Of a stretch of DNA of 64,000 bases, positions 1 through 11,548 are shown in pieces. A program made the translations under genes and the position numbers. Below the pieces are notes generated by a model. The model did no database searches. It was not told the DNA's origin and worked only from the letters and a program-made list of their open reading frames with translations. This DNA comes from Siphonodentalium dalli (Eukaryota; Mollusca; Scaphopoda; Gadilida; Siphonodentaliidae): assembly GCA_032622095.1 (NCBI GenBank), contig CP136066.1:204992978-205056977 (forward strand), read 5' to 3'. How positions within the stretch are numbered: the stretch's first letter is position 1; every line of letters begins with the position of its first letter.

Positions 1-613
1 ATAAAGTGAGGTTTTCGAAGAACTGGAAAAATATACCTATGGAATGTTGTAGATTGGCATCTAAGGTGTAAGAGGTACCAAAAGTTTTTAGTGAAAATAT
101 ATTTTTTGTAGGAATACAGTTGAGTTCAAAATAGGTGGCAACAATTTTCTGTTTCGTTCCTTCCGTGACCTTTGGTCCCGGGTGGTGGTTCCGCCAATAA
201 AAGAGGGGTTTTGACCAAATTCCAAGCTCCTGTGCTCCAACCAAATGACGTATACATATATGGAGGTTCAAATTATAATTGTTTAATAATAGACTGATAT
301 AGATAAAGTTATACCTCTGTTGAACGGTTTTAGTGGATAACATATGTTCGAGTGTTCCTGGTTTAGATGACCAACACAATTTGTGTCAGACTAAGCTATA
401 TAACTAATTCACGGTGAGGAATCACGTGTTTTCGAGGTTGGTGAGTACCACCATGTACGTTCAGCCAGTAAAAATGAACCACGCATTCAAAATGTGCAAA
501 CGCACAGAAACATTAATATATGACAAACTCACACAAACCATAGTATTTTGACTGTTAAGTGTATTTTTACAAGTAAAACAAGTTGATTCCTTCAGGAATA
601 TTAAATAGTTTTC
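1..613. other. Intergenic sequence, nothing recognised
   Basis: AT-rich sequence with no coding-like frame of useful length, no RNA gene and no clear repeat boundary. The short open frames on both strands lack any domain signature. Confidence 0.5.
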
Positions 614-719
614 TATAACATTCTGACCAAAGTTGCCAGTCGCAGGGTCGTTGAACACACACATCCTTACATATATATAGGAGTATCCTTGGACTGACAA
701 CTTTGGACAGAATGTTATA
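614..719. mobile_element. Short foldback element (MITE-like hairpin)
   Basis: Two arms of about 28 bp (614-641 and 692-719) are inverted complements with a few mismatches. The left arm begins TATAACATTCTG and the right arm ends CAGAATGTTATA; about 50 bp lies between them. This is the structure of a small non-autonomous inverted-repeat element. No second copy was noticed in the window and no target duplication is clear. Confidence 0.6.
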
Positions 720-2344
720 TATATAGAGCAAACAATGTGAGTTTGGACACAGATGAGGTATCAGCTTGTTTGAAAAATAGTATAGCATATGCTCGTAGCC
801 GCCAAAAATACTATGTAAAATATCATTATCCTAGTGTATTACCTTTCTCATCGTTTCTAGTCGCGGCCGGCCATTTTGAATGCGTGATACTCATCAACTC
901 GAAACCGCGTGATTCCCGAAGGTTGGATTGCACTTTTTTTGATTTTGTGTTGTTTTTACATAATTTCAATACGCTTGCCTTACCGAGAAAACCCATGTGT
1001 TACCCAGTTGCAGCCCGGTACAGTGGGATTATACATACGTATAGTACACACAGTCGGTATACTTTTTTACGGATTCGATGTACGTCTAATAGTGTCACAT
1101 TTTCTCGATCAGTAACGACTGTAAACATTGCTATTGTCAACTAAAGTGACTCCATTTCTGGTGGTGCGGTGCTCGATTAACACACCTCTACTGTTAATGG
1201 AGAAGACCACCCCTTGCAATGGAGTCATTGTATAGATGACAATCTCAAACTTGCATGCAGTGAAATCGATGTTGTATAATGACTGAAAAGTTGTAATTTT
1301 TTTGCAAAATGTGCAAACAATAGATCGGCATTATCGTATAGATATCGTATATAGGGTAATCCCTATAGGGTAATCTGGGGCATAATGCGACAGACCGCGG
1401 TTTACAGCTTGTCAAGTCCACCGAAAGTTCGGATGTCCTACCAAAAGTACTTAATTCTGGTACCAGGAGTTATGAGAAAAAAAATGATATACTTCGATTT
1501 TGTCCTTTTGATTATTGAAATTAACACACAACGGTAAATCAGAAAGAGGTGACGCGAATTTACGACATAAAATAAAGGTAAATTTAATAAATGTATATAT
1601 ATGATTCATTCTACCGACAGCGATTGATTTTCACTCCCAACCTAAAGTTTTGTCAGTTTTTAATATCTGTGAACATTACGACATTCCTCTATATGTGCAT
1701 GGTGAAACCAATCATTGTCAACCTTTCAATCCGAATTGCCACAAAAAAATCCGGCATTCATATAATGTGCTCTGACATGCATGGGGCACAATGCGACACT
1801 TATAATATAATATATATATATAATGACATATTTCGGTTATAGTATACACCCGTGTTTGGCTCATTTATGGTGAGAGAAACCAAAGCCACTATACTCTTGC
1901 ATGTATGTATACAATGTATATATAAAGTTGGGTTTTACGGCTTTGAGAACTGTCGCATTATACCCCCAAATCATTGCACTACGCTGTTTATCGCGAAAAC
2001 GACCAAAATGCATGGAATGACCATAAAAATGGCTCGATGTAGAAGTCTTAAAACAAGTCAACATTCACCGACAGCGCCATCGACGTGGGAGGCATATTAT
2101 TTGCTAAGTTATTCTGTTTTATGCTTCTCATGTAAAATTTGACGAAAAAAAAACGTCACTTACCGACGAAACATAATCTCATTTCTTCAAAAGATTTTTC
2201 CCAAATTAAAGCCAATCAAACGCCATACGAGTTAATCAACATAAAAGGCCGCCTAATTAAAGATACATCATCCGAATTATCGCTCCCAAATTACTATTTA
2301 TTTGGCTTGGGGGGGGGGGGGGGGTAAACAAAATAATTTATTCG
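720..2344. other. Intergenic sequence with one small hairpin and a poly-G tract
   Basis: No gene is supported. At 1147-1229 a small imperfect hairpin is visible, with GTGACTCCATT matched by AATGGAGTCA. A run of about 17 G lies at 2310-2326. The open frames at 737-1144 and 1852-2142 show no family resemblance and are probably chance. Confidence 0.45.
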
Positions 2345-2495
2345 ACTCGAGAAAGACACACATCAAAGACCAGCTAGAGTGATCAGATATCGATTTTTGA
2401 AATCTATTATTTTTCACCCCCGGTACTTTTTGGCGGCCTGGCAAAAATTCGACGAGCCGACGGTCTCGGACCAAATTGCGGATGAAGATGGATTT
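2345..2495 (-). repeat. Dispersed repeat family D, partial minus-strand copy
   Basis: The reverse complement resembles 10430-10565 and 61486-61605: a stretch containing CGATATCTGATCAC next to sequence like CTTCATCCGCAATTT and a CGGCTCGTCGAATTTTTGCC-like segment. The three copies are diverged, so the family is old. Its class is unknown and no coding capacity is seen. Confidence 0.55.
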
Positions 2496-2886
2496 AACTC
2501 TAAAATCAATTGGCTTTGGATTTTAGATATTTGACAAATCCGGCCAAATTTCGATGAACAAAATGTTGATAAAAATGTTGTTGTTGTTCATTGAATCTGA
2601 TGATATAGGGACCATCGAATCGGATTGAGTACCATTAACACCCATCCACACCGCATTGGTAATCATCAAACTCCAGACAGAGTTATCTCCCATCGCAGTG
2701 ATAACGTAGAGGTCGATGCACGGAGCCCCGACTTGAATATGGGCCGAACCTTCCCTGCCGAATCTGCCCGGCAGAATCTCACCTGGACCGAAACAAGCCA
2801 TGGCCGAATCTGCATGCCCTGGATCGAATATTATTACGTTATTCCAAGTTGAAGTGATTGTCAATAAACATCGCTGGTATATAGTG

Positions 2887-3028
2887 CATACTAGCGTGGT
2901 TCCGCACATACCACCACATTCCATCCATATCATCATGATAGCGCATAATAGCGTGGTTCCGCACATTCCACCCATGTCATCACGCTAGCGCATAATAGCG
3001 TGGTTCCGCACACACAACCACATTCCAT
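2887..3028. repeat. Three-copy tandem repeat, about 55-60 bp
   Basis: The motif AGCGTGGTTCCGCACA occurs three times, near 2893, 2950 and 2996, each followed by a CA-rich stretch such as CCACATTCCATCC. Spacing is irregular. It looks like a small local duplication rather than a satellite. Confidence 0.6.
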
Positions 3029-3584
3029 CCAATAAATTTATTTTTAATTTTGGCATGTCATCACTTGTACTCCGCCATCTTGATATTTCCTTACTCATAT
3101 ATTATCTTTTTGAATCCTTTATGATGTCGTCAACTGCGTCTGCCTCTGAGCTGCATGTGAATAACTGTTATAGTCAAGTTGTATAAATATCTTTAAAATC
3201 AAAAGTTGAAAACTCCGTTTTCTATTTATTTTAACCCATATGTGAGGTGCTCCTCACAAGGAAAGGAGGGATGTTCGGAACAGAACAGATAAATATACAC
3301 ATTCCGGATAGTTACGCGTCCAGAAAGATAGGCACAGAAGCTACTACCGCGTACATTCAGCATTATCGAATTCGCGTAGACTCAGCGAGCAAATCGAGTA
3401 CACACCTGTAACTGGCAGGTGCGTGTATATAATATAAACAAAGATTGAAATTACTAATAAGAGGCTGTATATATTTGAAGCATACTATGTAATAACATTT
3501 AGCGGAGTGTCCGCTTAGATATGTGAATTACAATAAACTGGGACCCCCTTCTCATTTATTTTTAACGGCTGAAAATGAAACCAC
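3029..3584. other. Intergenic sequence, nothing recognised
   Basis: AT-rich, with no plausible coding region, RNA gene or clear repeat boundary. Confidence 0.4.
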
Positions 3585-3779
3585 AGTCCTAGGTTAGGAA
3601 TCACTGTCCATGTAATATTAAATTTGATTAAAATATAACAAATAGATCTAGATATATTCTGATATTACCTCTACTATACAGATATAGGTATTAATATTAA
3701 TTATAATAACTAACTATAATATATTGATTTAATATTATTAAATAATATTTTATTCAACTAACAGTGATTCCTAGGGACT
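3585..3779. mobile_element. AT-rich MITE with AGTCCTAG ends
   Basis: The left end AGTCCTAGGTTAGGAATCAC is matched at the right end by GTGATTCCTAGGGACT; the left copy carries four extra bases. The 150-bp interior is almost pure A and T. Size, terminal inverted repeats and lack of coding sequence fit a non-autonomous DNA element. Superfamily and target duplication are unresolved. Confidence 0.65.
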
Positions 3780-6010
3780 GATGAAACTACACGAAAATAG
3801 GAGATAAGAAAAAGTTTGTTCCACCCCAGGTTTTGGTAGTTTTCAATACATTTTCATATTAATATTAGCTCTATCTGAATAAGTGATGAAATGGTGTCTA
3901 AGATTGATAAAGGCGAATGCTTGGGAGATGATGATACTTCAATTCGCAGCTGTACATTTTTTTGGGTATCTCCACAACCATTTGTAATTTTGTTGGTTCT
4001 AGACATATACTGCGAAACTGTCAACTACAAGAACTAGCATTTTATGCTGCTAATCCTCATGGTTTCTCAACTTCGGAAATTTTGGGGCTACTTAAACTTT
4101 GCCCAGCTGAAAACTTAGGATGAAGTGAGCAAGAATAGGGAGATTATTTATTTGGGTCTGCACATTTATTAATTTTGAGGCTATGAAAATTGAAATCAGC
4201 ACAAACTCAAGATTTCTATATGACTCTGATACCAAAAAGATGAGTTTATATCTTTATGCATGTACATATTAAAATGTGACTTCTTTGCCCATGTCGTCAT
4301 CTTGGCTGGTCGCTGACCCTTGGTATGCTTGATTATCAATTCACATGTTGGCGCTCTACGAGAATAATGTATAATTGTGTGTGAGTTGTAATATTCATTC
4401 ATTTCTAGCTGTGATAATATCATCACTGTAGACACCTTACAATTCCTCACAGCTGTCTGCAATCAATGCTAACTTGCTAAGGTGTGAATATGCTCCCAAA
4501 TTGGATTAATACAGATGTTAATAAGAATTATGGTGTTTTTTTTAGACCATAGCAGTGGATACATCATACAGGGTTCAATCAATGTTGGAAACCAAATTCG
4601 AACTTGACCTGTATCTTCATGTGGTTAATCCACATACCAACTTTGAAAACAATCAGATAACTACAACTACTCTTGGGCTCCAAATAAACATGCATGCACG
4701 TTTATTATTTTCTTGGGAAATTCCCCCCCCCCCCCCCCTGCACAGTGCTTATTTGGGTCTGCAAGTTTATTAATTTTGAGGCTATGAAAATTGAAATCAG
4801 CACAAACTCAAGATTTCTATATGACTCTGATACCAAAAAGATGAGTTTATATCTTTATGCATGTACATATTAAAATATATGACACACATTTGAACATTTA
4901 AATACTGAATAAAACACCACATGACATATACCATACTATGTTGATTCCTATACTTGACCTACACGAACTGTAAAAATAATATGTTTAACAGTTGATGTTT
5001 TGTTCAGAGTTTCCGCTGCACTATTATTTGGGCCTGCACTTTTATTAATTTTCAATGGAATCCCCCCCCTGCACTATTATTGGGGCCTGCACTTTTATTT
5101 GGAGTCCGAGACAGGGACCAGCCTAGGCCTGATTTTCAGGGCGAAGTGACTTCTCCCTGTCACAAAAATCGGGCGAAGTGGGAGATTTCCAGGGCGAAAT
5201 GCGTTGGCAAAATTTAAATCCGCCTGCACTGTAGTCGCATATAAAAGGCTATATAAAGAAAATAGGAGATATGTAATATTTAAATTAAAATGATGAAACA
5301 ATGGTTCAAATGTGGAAGCTTTATGTTCAAATCATCACACTAATAACTGAATAATGTCCAAACATAATTGTGAGAGAATGGTTTTGAAAGAACAGAATTT
5401 TTACAACCGCTTATGAATACAAAAAGAAGAAAAAAATTACGACCGCTTATGAATACAAAAATAAATAAAAATTACAGAATGCTTATGAATACGAAAAAAA
5501 TGCTAAAAAAAAAACGGTAGAAATCTTGAACATTTTCGCTCATTAAAAGTCCCTAACATGGGTACAGATATTACTATGTTGCAAAAATGAATTTGTTTTC
5601 AAAGCTAATGTAATCTGATGTAAGGTGTAGAGTAGTAATCTTCAGGTGTGATAATCTCAAAATCACAAGTCTTGGACACCTGACGATGTATTCACAGCTG
5701 TCGGCAATCAACACTCAATTGTGAATGTGCTCCCAAATCGGATTAATACAGCTGTTAATAGTACATGTAACTATGGTGTTATCTACGACAGTGGCAATGG
5801 ATAACTGGGTTCAATCAATGTTGGCAATAAATAGTGGGTTAATATTTTGCCGATTTTCTTAGGTCAAATTCGGAAATTTCAGGACGACTTAAACTTCGCC
5901 CGGCTGCAAAATTAGGGCGAAGTGAGCAAGAATAGGGAGACTTCTTCGCCCACGTCGCCCTCTCGGCTGGTCCCTGGTCCGAGAGTAAGGTTATCATCTG
6001 GAAACCAAAA
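3780..6010. repeat. Repeat mosaic with a 127-bp direct duplication and a degenerate dispersed repeat
   Basis: A block of about 127 bp at 4148-4275 recurs almost unchanged at 4749-4875 (both contain CTCAAGATTTCTATATGACT), and its first 30 bp recurs again near 5027 and 5080. A second motif with GGGCGAAGTGAGCAAGAATA occurs at 4080-4140 and 5880-5985 (+) and as a diverged inverted copy at 5105-5205. At 5401-5500 three units of about 38 bp share GCTTATGAATAC. A poly-C run lies near 4724-4738. No gene is supported. Confidence 0.6.
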
Positions 6011-6029
6011 TTATTGGCAAATTCTAAGT

Positions 6030-6350
6030 TGACAAGGACCCTAACTCTGGCAAAAATTTGCGGGTGGAACCCAAATTCAAACTTGACCTGTATTTTAGGC
6101 TAGTAAACTCGCATACCAAATTTCATTCCATTCAATTAAGATTTACTAAAGTTACCATCCGGAAACGAAAATTGAGTACTAATTCCAACAAAAAAGGGCC
6201 TTAATTCTGGTGAAAATTGGCGAGCTGAACCCGAAATCGAACTTGACCTGTATTTTGTACTGTAAACTATACAATGTACCAAATTTCATTCCACTCAGTT
6301 CAGACTTACTTAAGTGTCATCCGGAAACAAAAAAAGCGAACGGACAGATG
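6030..6350 (+). repeat. Two-unit degenerate direct repeat ending in GGACAGATGGACCGACAGAT
   Basis: Two units of about 175 bp share ACTTGACCTGTATTTT, ACCAAATTTCATTCCA and ATCCGGAAAC in the same order. The second ends in ACGGACAGATGGACCGACAG, a tail style common at the 3' side of invertebrate interspersed elements. It directly precedes the TTAA-type MITE copy at 6424. Confidence 0.5.
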
Positions 6351-6423
6351 GACCGACAGATGGGCAAACCAATAACATACATGTAATATGTTCCATTTTT
6401 TCAAAATTTTTTCAAAATGTTTT

Positions 6424-6790
6424 CGAATCACCAAATCACAACATATTCCATATTATATACCATTTGAAAGAGGAAGCTCCAAAAAAGTTTATTATTAGCT
6501 GATCCGGTCGAATAAACTGGGAACATGTTGTTGTTTTTGTCGAGGTAACAAGGTGTTTCCTGTGCTTAATTTTGATCAGGACTGTACTATAAGGTCTATT
6601 ATACTCAATGGAAGGGTAATAACTCTATCTCTTAGATTGAATTCTGATGCATTCTGAATTGACAAGGGGTGGTGAAGTCTTAAAATGATTCTCTATCAAT
6701 TGGTGGACAGTCCTAGGCCACAGCTGTTTCGTATTCTGGTGGACTATATATATTTTTGTTCCTCTTCCAAATGGTACATGTATATAAATA
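6424..6790 (+). mobile_element. TTAA-type MITE family F1, old copy with eroded ends and one internal repeat unit
   Basis: Aligns along its length with 63225-63560, sharing ATACCATTTGAAAGAGGAAG, GGGAACATGTTGTT, TTTTGATCAGGACTGTACTA and GCCACAGCTGTTTCGTATTC in order. The segment AACATATTCCATATTATATA occurs once here, whereas the copy at 61653 carries it about 36 times. The terminal AGGCCCACTTAATT is not recognisable, so the ends are lost. This copy shows the unexpanded state of the family. Confidence 0.8.
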
Positions 6791-7440
6791 ATATAAACAA
6801 TTGAACTACCTTTCTATGAGCATTATATGTCCCAGAAAGACGCATTGAAGTCATAAAAAATATAACTTTGAACATGATGATTAGGTTATGTAGTATCATA
6901 AATATTTCAGAGAGAAGACAGCAGTAGTATTCTTTCCATTGTCAACATGTGCAATTTTTATGCGAACAATGATTTATAAACTCGAACCGACACAACGTTG
7001 TTCGGAAATATTCCTCATATGAATATTTGAGATACCTCTTATGATATTATGTACACAAAAGTATACAAAATTTTGGGGTTCGAATGAGCCATGTCCATTT
7101 AACTATAAAGCTCATGTTAATCTCTCATGCACCTTCCTCTTATGTAGACATCTGAGTGCTTGAGGAATCTTCAATCTAGATAATACTACTCTGTATGGTT
7201 ATAAGCTGAATGGGTGATTTAGGCCCCTGTGATTCAACAATATCATGTTGATTCCAAATTTGATATAAAATCGGCAACTTTTCGTGTAGGTACATTGTAT
7301 ATAGCAGCAATGTCAACGAATGCCCAATCGTCTGTTCAGCCATCAATATATTTGTATTTTGTGTCATTCAAATTAAAAAATTTCAGGGTTTATACCTTGT
7401 GAAAATAAGGAAAGTGTCTCACGTTCGCCTCAAAACTGGA
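6791..7440. other. Region upstream of the palmitoyltransferase gene
   Basis: No repeat or separate gene is recognised. Polypyrimidine-AG tracts that could serve as 3' splice sites end near 7386 and 7489 (AAAATTTCAG in both), so an upstream non-coding exon is possible. No TATA box can be assigned with confidence. Confidence 0.35.
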
Positions 7441-7544
7441 GCATGCAATGCCACAATAATATTTCTAAGTATTTTTTTAAAATTTCAGGGTATTGCAGGA
7501 AAGTGAGTGAGTCTTTTCCAAGAAAAATAAACAACCTCGAAATC

Positions 7545-8381
7545 ATGGTGTCAAGAAGATGGGTGCTGCCGAAAACAAACTTTGACAGGATATCCATGTG
7601 TTTCTTCACATTTGGGGGAATTCTATTGTTTTGGTACGAGGCAATTCACATCATTGGCTTTTATCACAAAGGCGAATGGACAACTGTAGCAGTTTTCAAT
7701 TTCGGATTAGCTGTATTTGTCGCAGTAAACATTTATGGCAATATGTTCATGCTTTGTACAACAGACATGACTGGCAAAGATGAAGTATTTCCAACAGGCT
7801 CCAAGCCAGAAGGATGGAATTACTGCGACATATGTATACAGAATTCCCCTCCCAGATCTCACCACTGTAAAATCTGCAATGTTTGCGTTCTCAAAAGGGA
7901 TCATCATTGTTGGTTTGCAGGTTCATGCATTGGATACCACAACCACCGGTACTACTTCATCATGGTTATCTACATGGTACTTTCTGCCATTTACAGTACC
8001 ATTTATAACATGGAGTTCGTTCACAGCGTTAAAGGAGATATCGGCTTCTGGAACATTCTCTCATATGTAGCACCACATGTTGGGTTATTCTTTGGCTACT
8101 ATGACTTTTATACTACTTTCATTACGGGTCAAACAAGTATTGGCATGACAATTCTTTTCTTATTCTCTTGGTTGCTTCAAATGCAAGTTATGCAGCTCCT
8201 CCGTGGTCAAACAAAATATGAAAGGAAGTATGCCATAACCAAATATAATTTGGGTCTTCGGGATAATATCGTAAGCATATTTGGAACAAACTGGTACATG
8301 ACATGGATGTTTCCATGGATTCCTTCTCCCCTACCTGGAGATGGGATTTCCTTCCGAACAACTGGAACAAAATCCTTGTAA
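7545..8381 (+). CDS. ZDHHC24: DHHC-type palmitoyltransferase, ZDHHC24-like
   Basis: Predicted integral-membrane protein S-acyltransferase that adds palmitate to cysteines of target proteins, probably at Golgi or ER membranes (family knowledge). From ATG 7545 it is 278 residues, close to vertebrate ZDHHC24 at about 284. Hydrophobic segments lie near residues 15-38, 46-70, 136-158 and 170-215. The cysteine-rich domain (about 94-135) has C94, C97, H107, C108, C111, C114 and the catalytic D119-H120-H121-C122, followed by WFAGSCIGYHNHRYY. After the last membrane segment come LLRGQT and TKYE, replacing the usual TTxE, and the end SPLPGDGISFRTT closely matches the ZDHHC24 C-terminus. The frame is open from 7443, but the upstream codons look unlike the family and contain a splice-acceptor-like TTTCAG, so 7545 is preferred. 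The coding part is a single exon. Family certain; orthology to ZDHHC24 likely. Confidence 0.9.
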   Translation: MVSRRWVLPKTNFDRISMCFFTFGGILLFWYEAIHIIGFYHKGEWTTVAVFNFGLAVFVAVNIYGNMFMLCTTDMTGKDEVFPTGSKPEGWNYCDICIQNSPPRSHHCKICNVCVLKRDHHCWFAGSCIGYHNHRYYFIMVIYMVLSAIYSTIYNMEFVHSVKGDIGFWNILSYVAPHVGLFFGYYDFYTTFITGQTSIGMTILFLFSWLLQMQVMQLLRGQTKYERKYAITKYNLGLRDNIVSIFGTNWYMTWMFPWIPSPLPGDGISFRTTGTKSL

Positions 8382-8640
8382 CAAGATCCATAGCGTGTAG
8401 GAATTCATCAATGTCAAACCATCAAGAACATTCAAGAGAAAGTGTGCATCAAAATATTTTCATCTGCTATTCATTTTTATTTTAGACAGAACTGAGTGAT
8501 TGCATGATTGTTCTAGTATCGACTTTGTGATACATGACTGGATTCTGGAAGCTGCATGTTCCTATTTTTGATAAACAATATTGAATTAATGGGTTATTTA
8601 CGTGGCTTTTTTATATTTTATTCTTTTGTAAGGCCACACC

Positions 8641-8646
8641 AATAAA
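8641..8646 (+). promoter_or_regulatory. Probable polyadenylation signal of the palmitoyltransferase gene
   Basis: A canonical AATAAA lies 260 bp after the stop codon, in an AT-rich 3' region before the first downstream repeat at 8752. An alternative is the AT-rich ATAAACAATATT region near 8571. Confidence 0.5.
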
Positions 8647-8751
8647 ATAGTCTGGTTTACAAACATTTGGATTGAAAAAAGTGAATACAGAAGGAAAAAA
8701 AATAAAAATAAAATTATGCATCACCACCACAGCAATTGACAAACAGCATCA

Positions 8752-9001
8752 AACCTTGAAATAGGGTGTCTGTCATTTGCAGAATGAGGTCCCCAGAGGG
8801 TGAATTTAGTGATGCTACCCCGCATAGTGGGCTAGCATCACCAAATTCACCCTCTGGGAACCTCATTCTGCCGAGGTGTAAGCAGAATGAGGTCCCCAGA
8901 GGGTGAATTTGGTGATGCTAGCCCGCTATGCGGGTTAGCGTCACTAAATTCACCCTCTGGGGACCTCATTCTGTAAATGACAGACACCCTATTTCAAGGC
9001 T
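8752..9001. mobile_element. Paired-hairpin MITE (family P), compact copy
   Basis: The outer inverted repeat CTTGAAATAGGGTGTCTGTC (8755) pairs with the sequence ending near 8998. Inside are two 91-bp hairpins, 8780-8870 and 8883-8973, each starting CAGAATGAGGTCCCCAGAGG and ending CCTCATTCTG, joined by only 12 bp. The whole segment is therefore a palindrome made of two palindromes. Longer relatives occur at 18195 and 57500. Confidence 0.8.
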
Positions 9002-9012
9002 TGAACAGAATA

Positions 9013-9995
9013 ATAGTCCAAGTCAGCTCATACGAAAACCAGCTAAGATATTGGGATAGGGAAATGCAGTTTTTCATATGAGACTGCACCATAACCATTT
9101 GTATGACATGAGTTACGCGTTAGTGACGAGCTCACATAAAACCACAAATAAATGTAATCAAATATCATAATTGCAACAATAAATGAGTTTATTCCGTAGA
9201 AGACATGATATTTGTTCTGAAAACCATATCACTTGAAAATTGAAAGCGGTAATTTAATGTGAAATAAAGACATTTCCGCAGTGTTTACATATTATAAAAA
9301 GTATGCAAACTGAATTGACCTCACAAAGTGACATCGGCATATTCCGGTGAAAATATTCTGGCAATTGTAAGGTAAACATAAACAAAACCATGTGTTCATA
9401 AATTGAATTAATTCTATAATTACACCCAGTAATTCTAAATTAAAAATTGCATATATATCGCGAGATGTTCCGTGCAAATTTTTTTTAAATTAATAAGTAA
9501 TATAGGCCCAATTACAGTTAAAACAAACACATACACATGTAATAGTGGTGGGATGTTGGAATAAAATAACAGTGCACGTTGTCGGCGATCTGTTGTGTAT
9601 GGTGTACTTGATTGTTTATTAGTGATGTTTGGTGTACTGAATTGTTGGCATAGAAGCCAGCTGAGTACATTACGGAACGGTTTGGCTTTCAGTTAAAATG
9701 TAAACAAACCGAGGTTATTCCAAATAAACATGAATATTCTTATGTGTAAATTAACATGAAAGTTAGATTATTACATGTATACACCATTATGACCATAAAA
9801 TGTCACTCTTTCCGATATATATAGCATCAGGTATTGATTTGTTAGGTAAAATCATGTAAAATAGACTATAATTCCCTCCACCAACCCTGGGTGTAACTCA
9901 TGTCATACAAATGGCAATGGTTCAGTCTCGGACGAAAAACAGCATTTCACTATCCCAATATGTTAGCTGTTTTTTGTACAAGCAGACTTGGACTA
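9013..9995. mobile_element. About 1-kb element with 105-bp terminal inverted repeats
   Basis: The left arm 9013-9117 and right arm 9892-9995 are inverted complements at roughly 80 percent; both contain CATATTGGGATAG or a close variant and end in CATTTGTATGACATGAGTTA. The 770-bp interior is AT-rich with no credible coding frame. A diverged piece of the same arm is visible at 12091-12165. Superfamily unknown. Confidence 0.7.
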
Positions 9996-10239
9996 ACAGC
10001 ATAATTGCATTGCCCATGAATTTTACGAGATTTTTAAATAAGTTGTACTCAATTGAAATAAATTGACGTACATGTACTTCTTCCCATAAAACTGTATAAA
10101 TGATGGATAATCAGGTGAAAGCATAAAAAGGACTCTGCCATCAACTATTTTCTTCATCACTCATGACCACATGCTTCATATGTTAATCAGCATGAAAATA
10201 AACCAATCATACAAATAAGTTTAAAGGTACTAAATCTGA

Positions 10240-10570
10240 TCAGATGGTCCCAATACCATTTCTTCAAAATACAGTTTATCAGAATCGATTTATTGCAACA
10301 AAATAATGCTAACCACCTGTCAATTATGATATTAAATTTCCAAAAACTATCAACATTTTGTTCAACAAAATATGGTCATATTATCACTAAAGTATCACAA
10401 AATTTGACCGTATTACCACTTGATTTGAGAGTTATCGATCTTCATCCGCAATTTTGTCCGAGACCCTCCGTTTGACCATGTGTTTCTGGGCCACATATTA
10501 TTACACATCTCGAGAAATAACAAAATTCAAAAATCGATATCTGATCACACTGAGCTCTGATGGGTGGGTT
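10240..10570 (+). repeat. Dispersed repeat family D, longest copy
   Basis: Aligns with 61350-61605 from CATTTCTTCAAAA through AGAATCGATTTATTGC-like sequence to ATCGATATCTGATCACACTG, and with the reverse complement of 2345-2495. No frame is conserved between copies. Element class unknown. Confidence 0.6.
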
Positions 10571-10804
10571 CCTTGACTCAAATCAATTATTATTTACCCC
10601 CGAAACCAAAGAAATAGTAATTTAGGAGCACCTGATCGGATTGAGTGCCTTTAAAATTGTTTATATTATTCAGGAAAAAGTTGTAGGAGGAGATCGTAAA
10701 CCAGGCTATTTAATTGCTGTTTCCTAAAGTGCTATTTATGTAATATTTTTCAGTGAATTTTCTTTAAAGAATTTGGTGTTCATATCTATACATGTATCTC
10801 CGCA

Positions 10805-10988
10805 TGAAATAAATAGACAGAACACAACGCACATCTTAATCGAGAATCTTTTATCGAATGAGTTGCGGATGGCGCAAGGATATATTTCGCAAGAGCGTAG
10901 CTTGAGCGAAATGTAACTATGCGCCATCCGCAGCGAGTTCGATAAAAGATTTGAGATTATGATGCAAGTTGTGTTCTGTATTTATTCT
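10805..10988. mobile_element. Foldback element, 184 bp
   Basis: Two arms of about 75 bp are inverted complements: AATCTTTTATCGAA, GCGGATGGCGCA and ACAGAACACAAC each occur on both sides. The loop carries GCAAGAGCGTAGCTTGAGC. It is a long imperfect hairpin of MITE type. The short open frames across it are artefacts of the palindrome. Confidence 0.75.
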
Positions 10989-11415
10989 ACACCGTTCAGT
11001 CAGATAAGTTCAAATTGTTCAGTACATGAATGTCACCTTCATTGTTACTATAGCTACCTTTATTGCGATTTAAGTCTGACAATAGCCAGTAATTATGGGG
11101 GAAGCGGATGATCGACGTAATATACGTCATCTTTCTTGGCGACAACGTCAACGCGAATAGTTCTGGCTTGTATTCCACTAGAGGTGTACACTAATATGTA
11201 TTCAATGACTGGGATTCCGTTAAATACATGTGCCTCATGTCAATGGGTGTGGAATAAAATTTACCTACAATTTATTTTTCGCGGACTGTATATATAACTT
11301 GGCAGGTCTCAAACTGAGCATGTAACATTCAACACATTTATGACAGAGGCTCCAACTGGGCTAAGTTAGAACACATTCAGAACAACCTATTGCAATTCAA
11401 TATGATATATTTAGA

Positions 11416-11548
11416 GGATATTACTTGGTTGGTTTGATATTAGCCCGAGGTTCTCTCATATCAGCCTGAGACCGAAGGTTGAAGGCTGATATGAGGTTAC
11501 TGAGGGCTGATATCGGGCCTAAAATATCAAACCAACCAAGTAATATCC
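11416..11548. mobile_element. Foldback element, 133 bp, with nested inner arms
   Basis: GGATATTACTTGGTTGGTTT at the left is matched by its complement at the right, ending 11548. A second inner pair (TCATATCAGCCT and AGGCTGATATGA) lies within. Likely a small non-autonomous element; no coding capacity. Confidence 0.75.
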
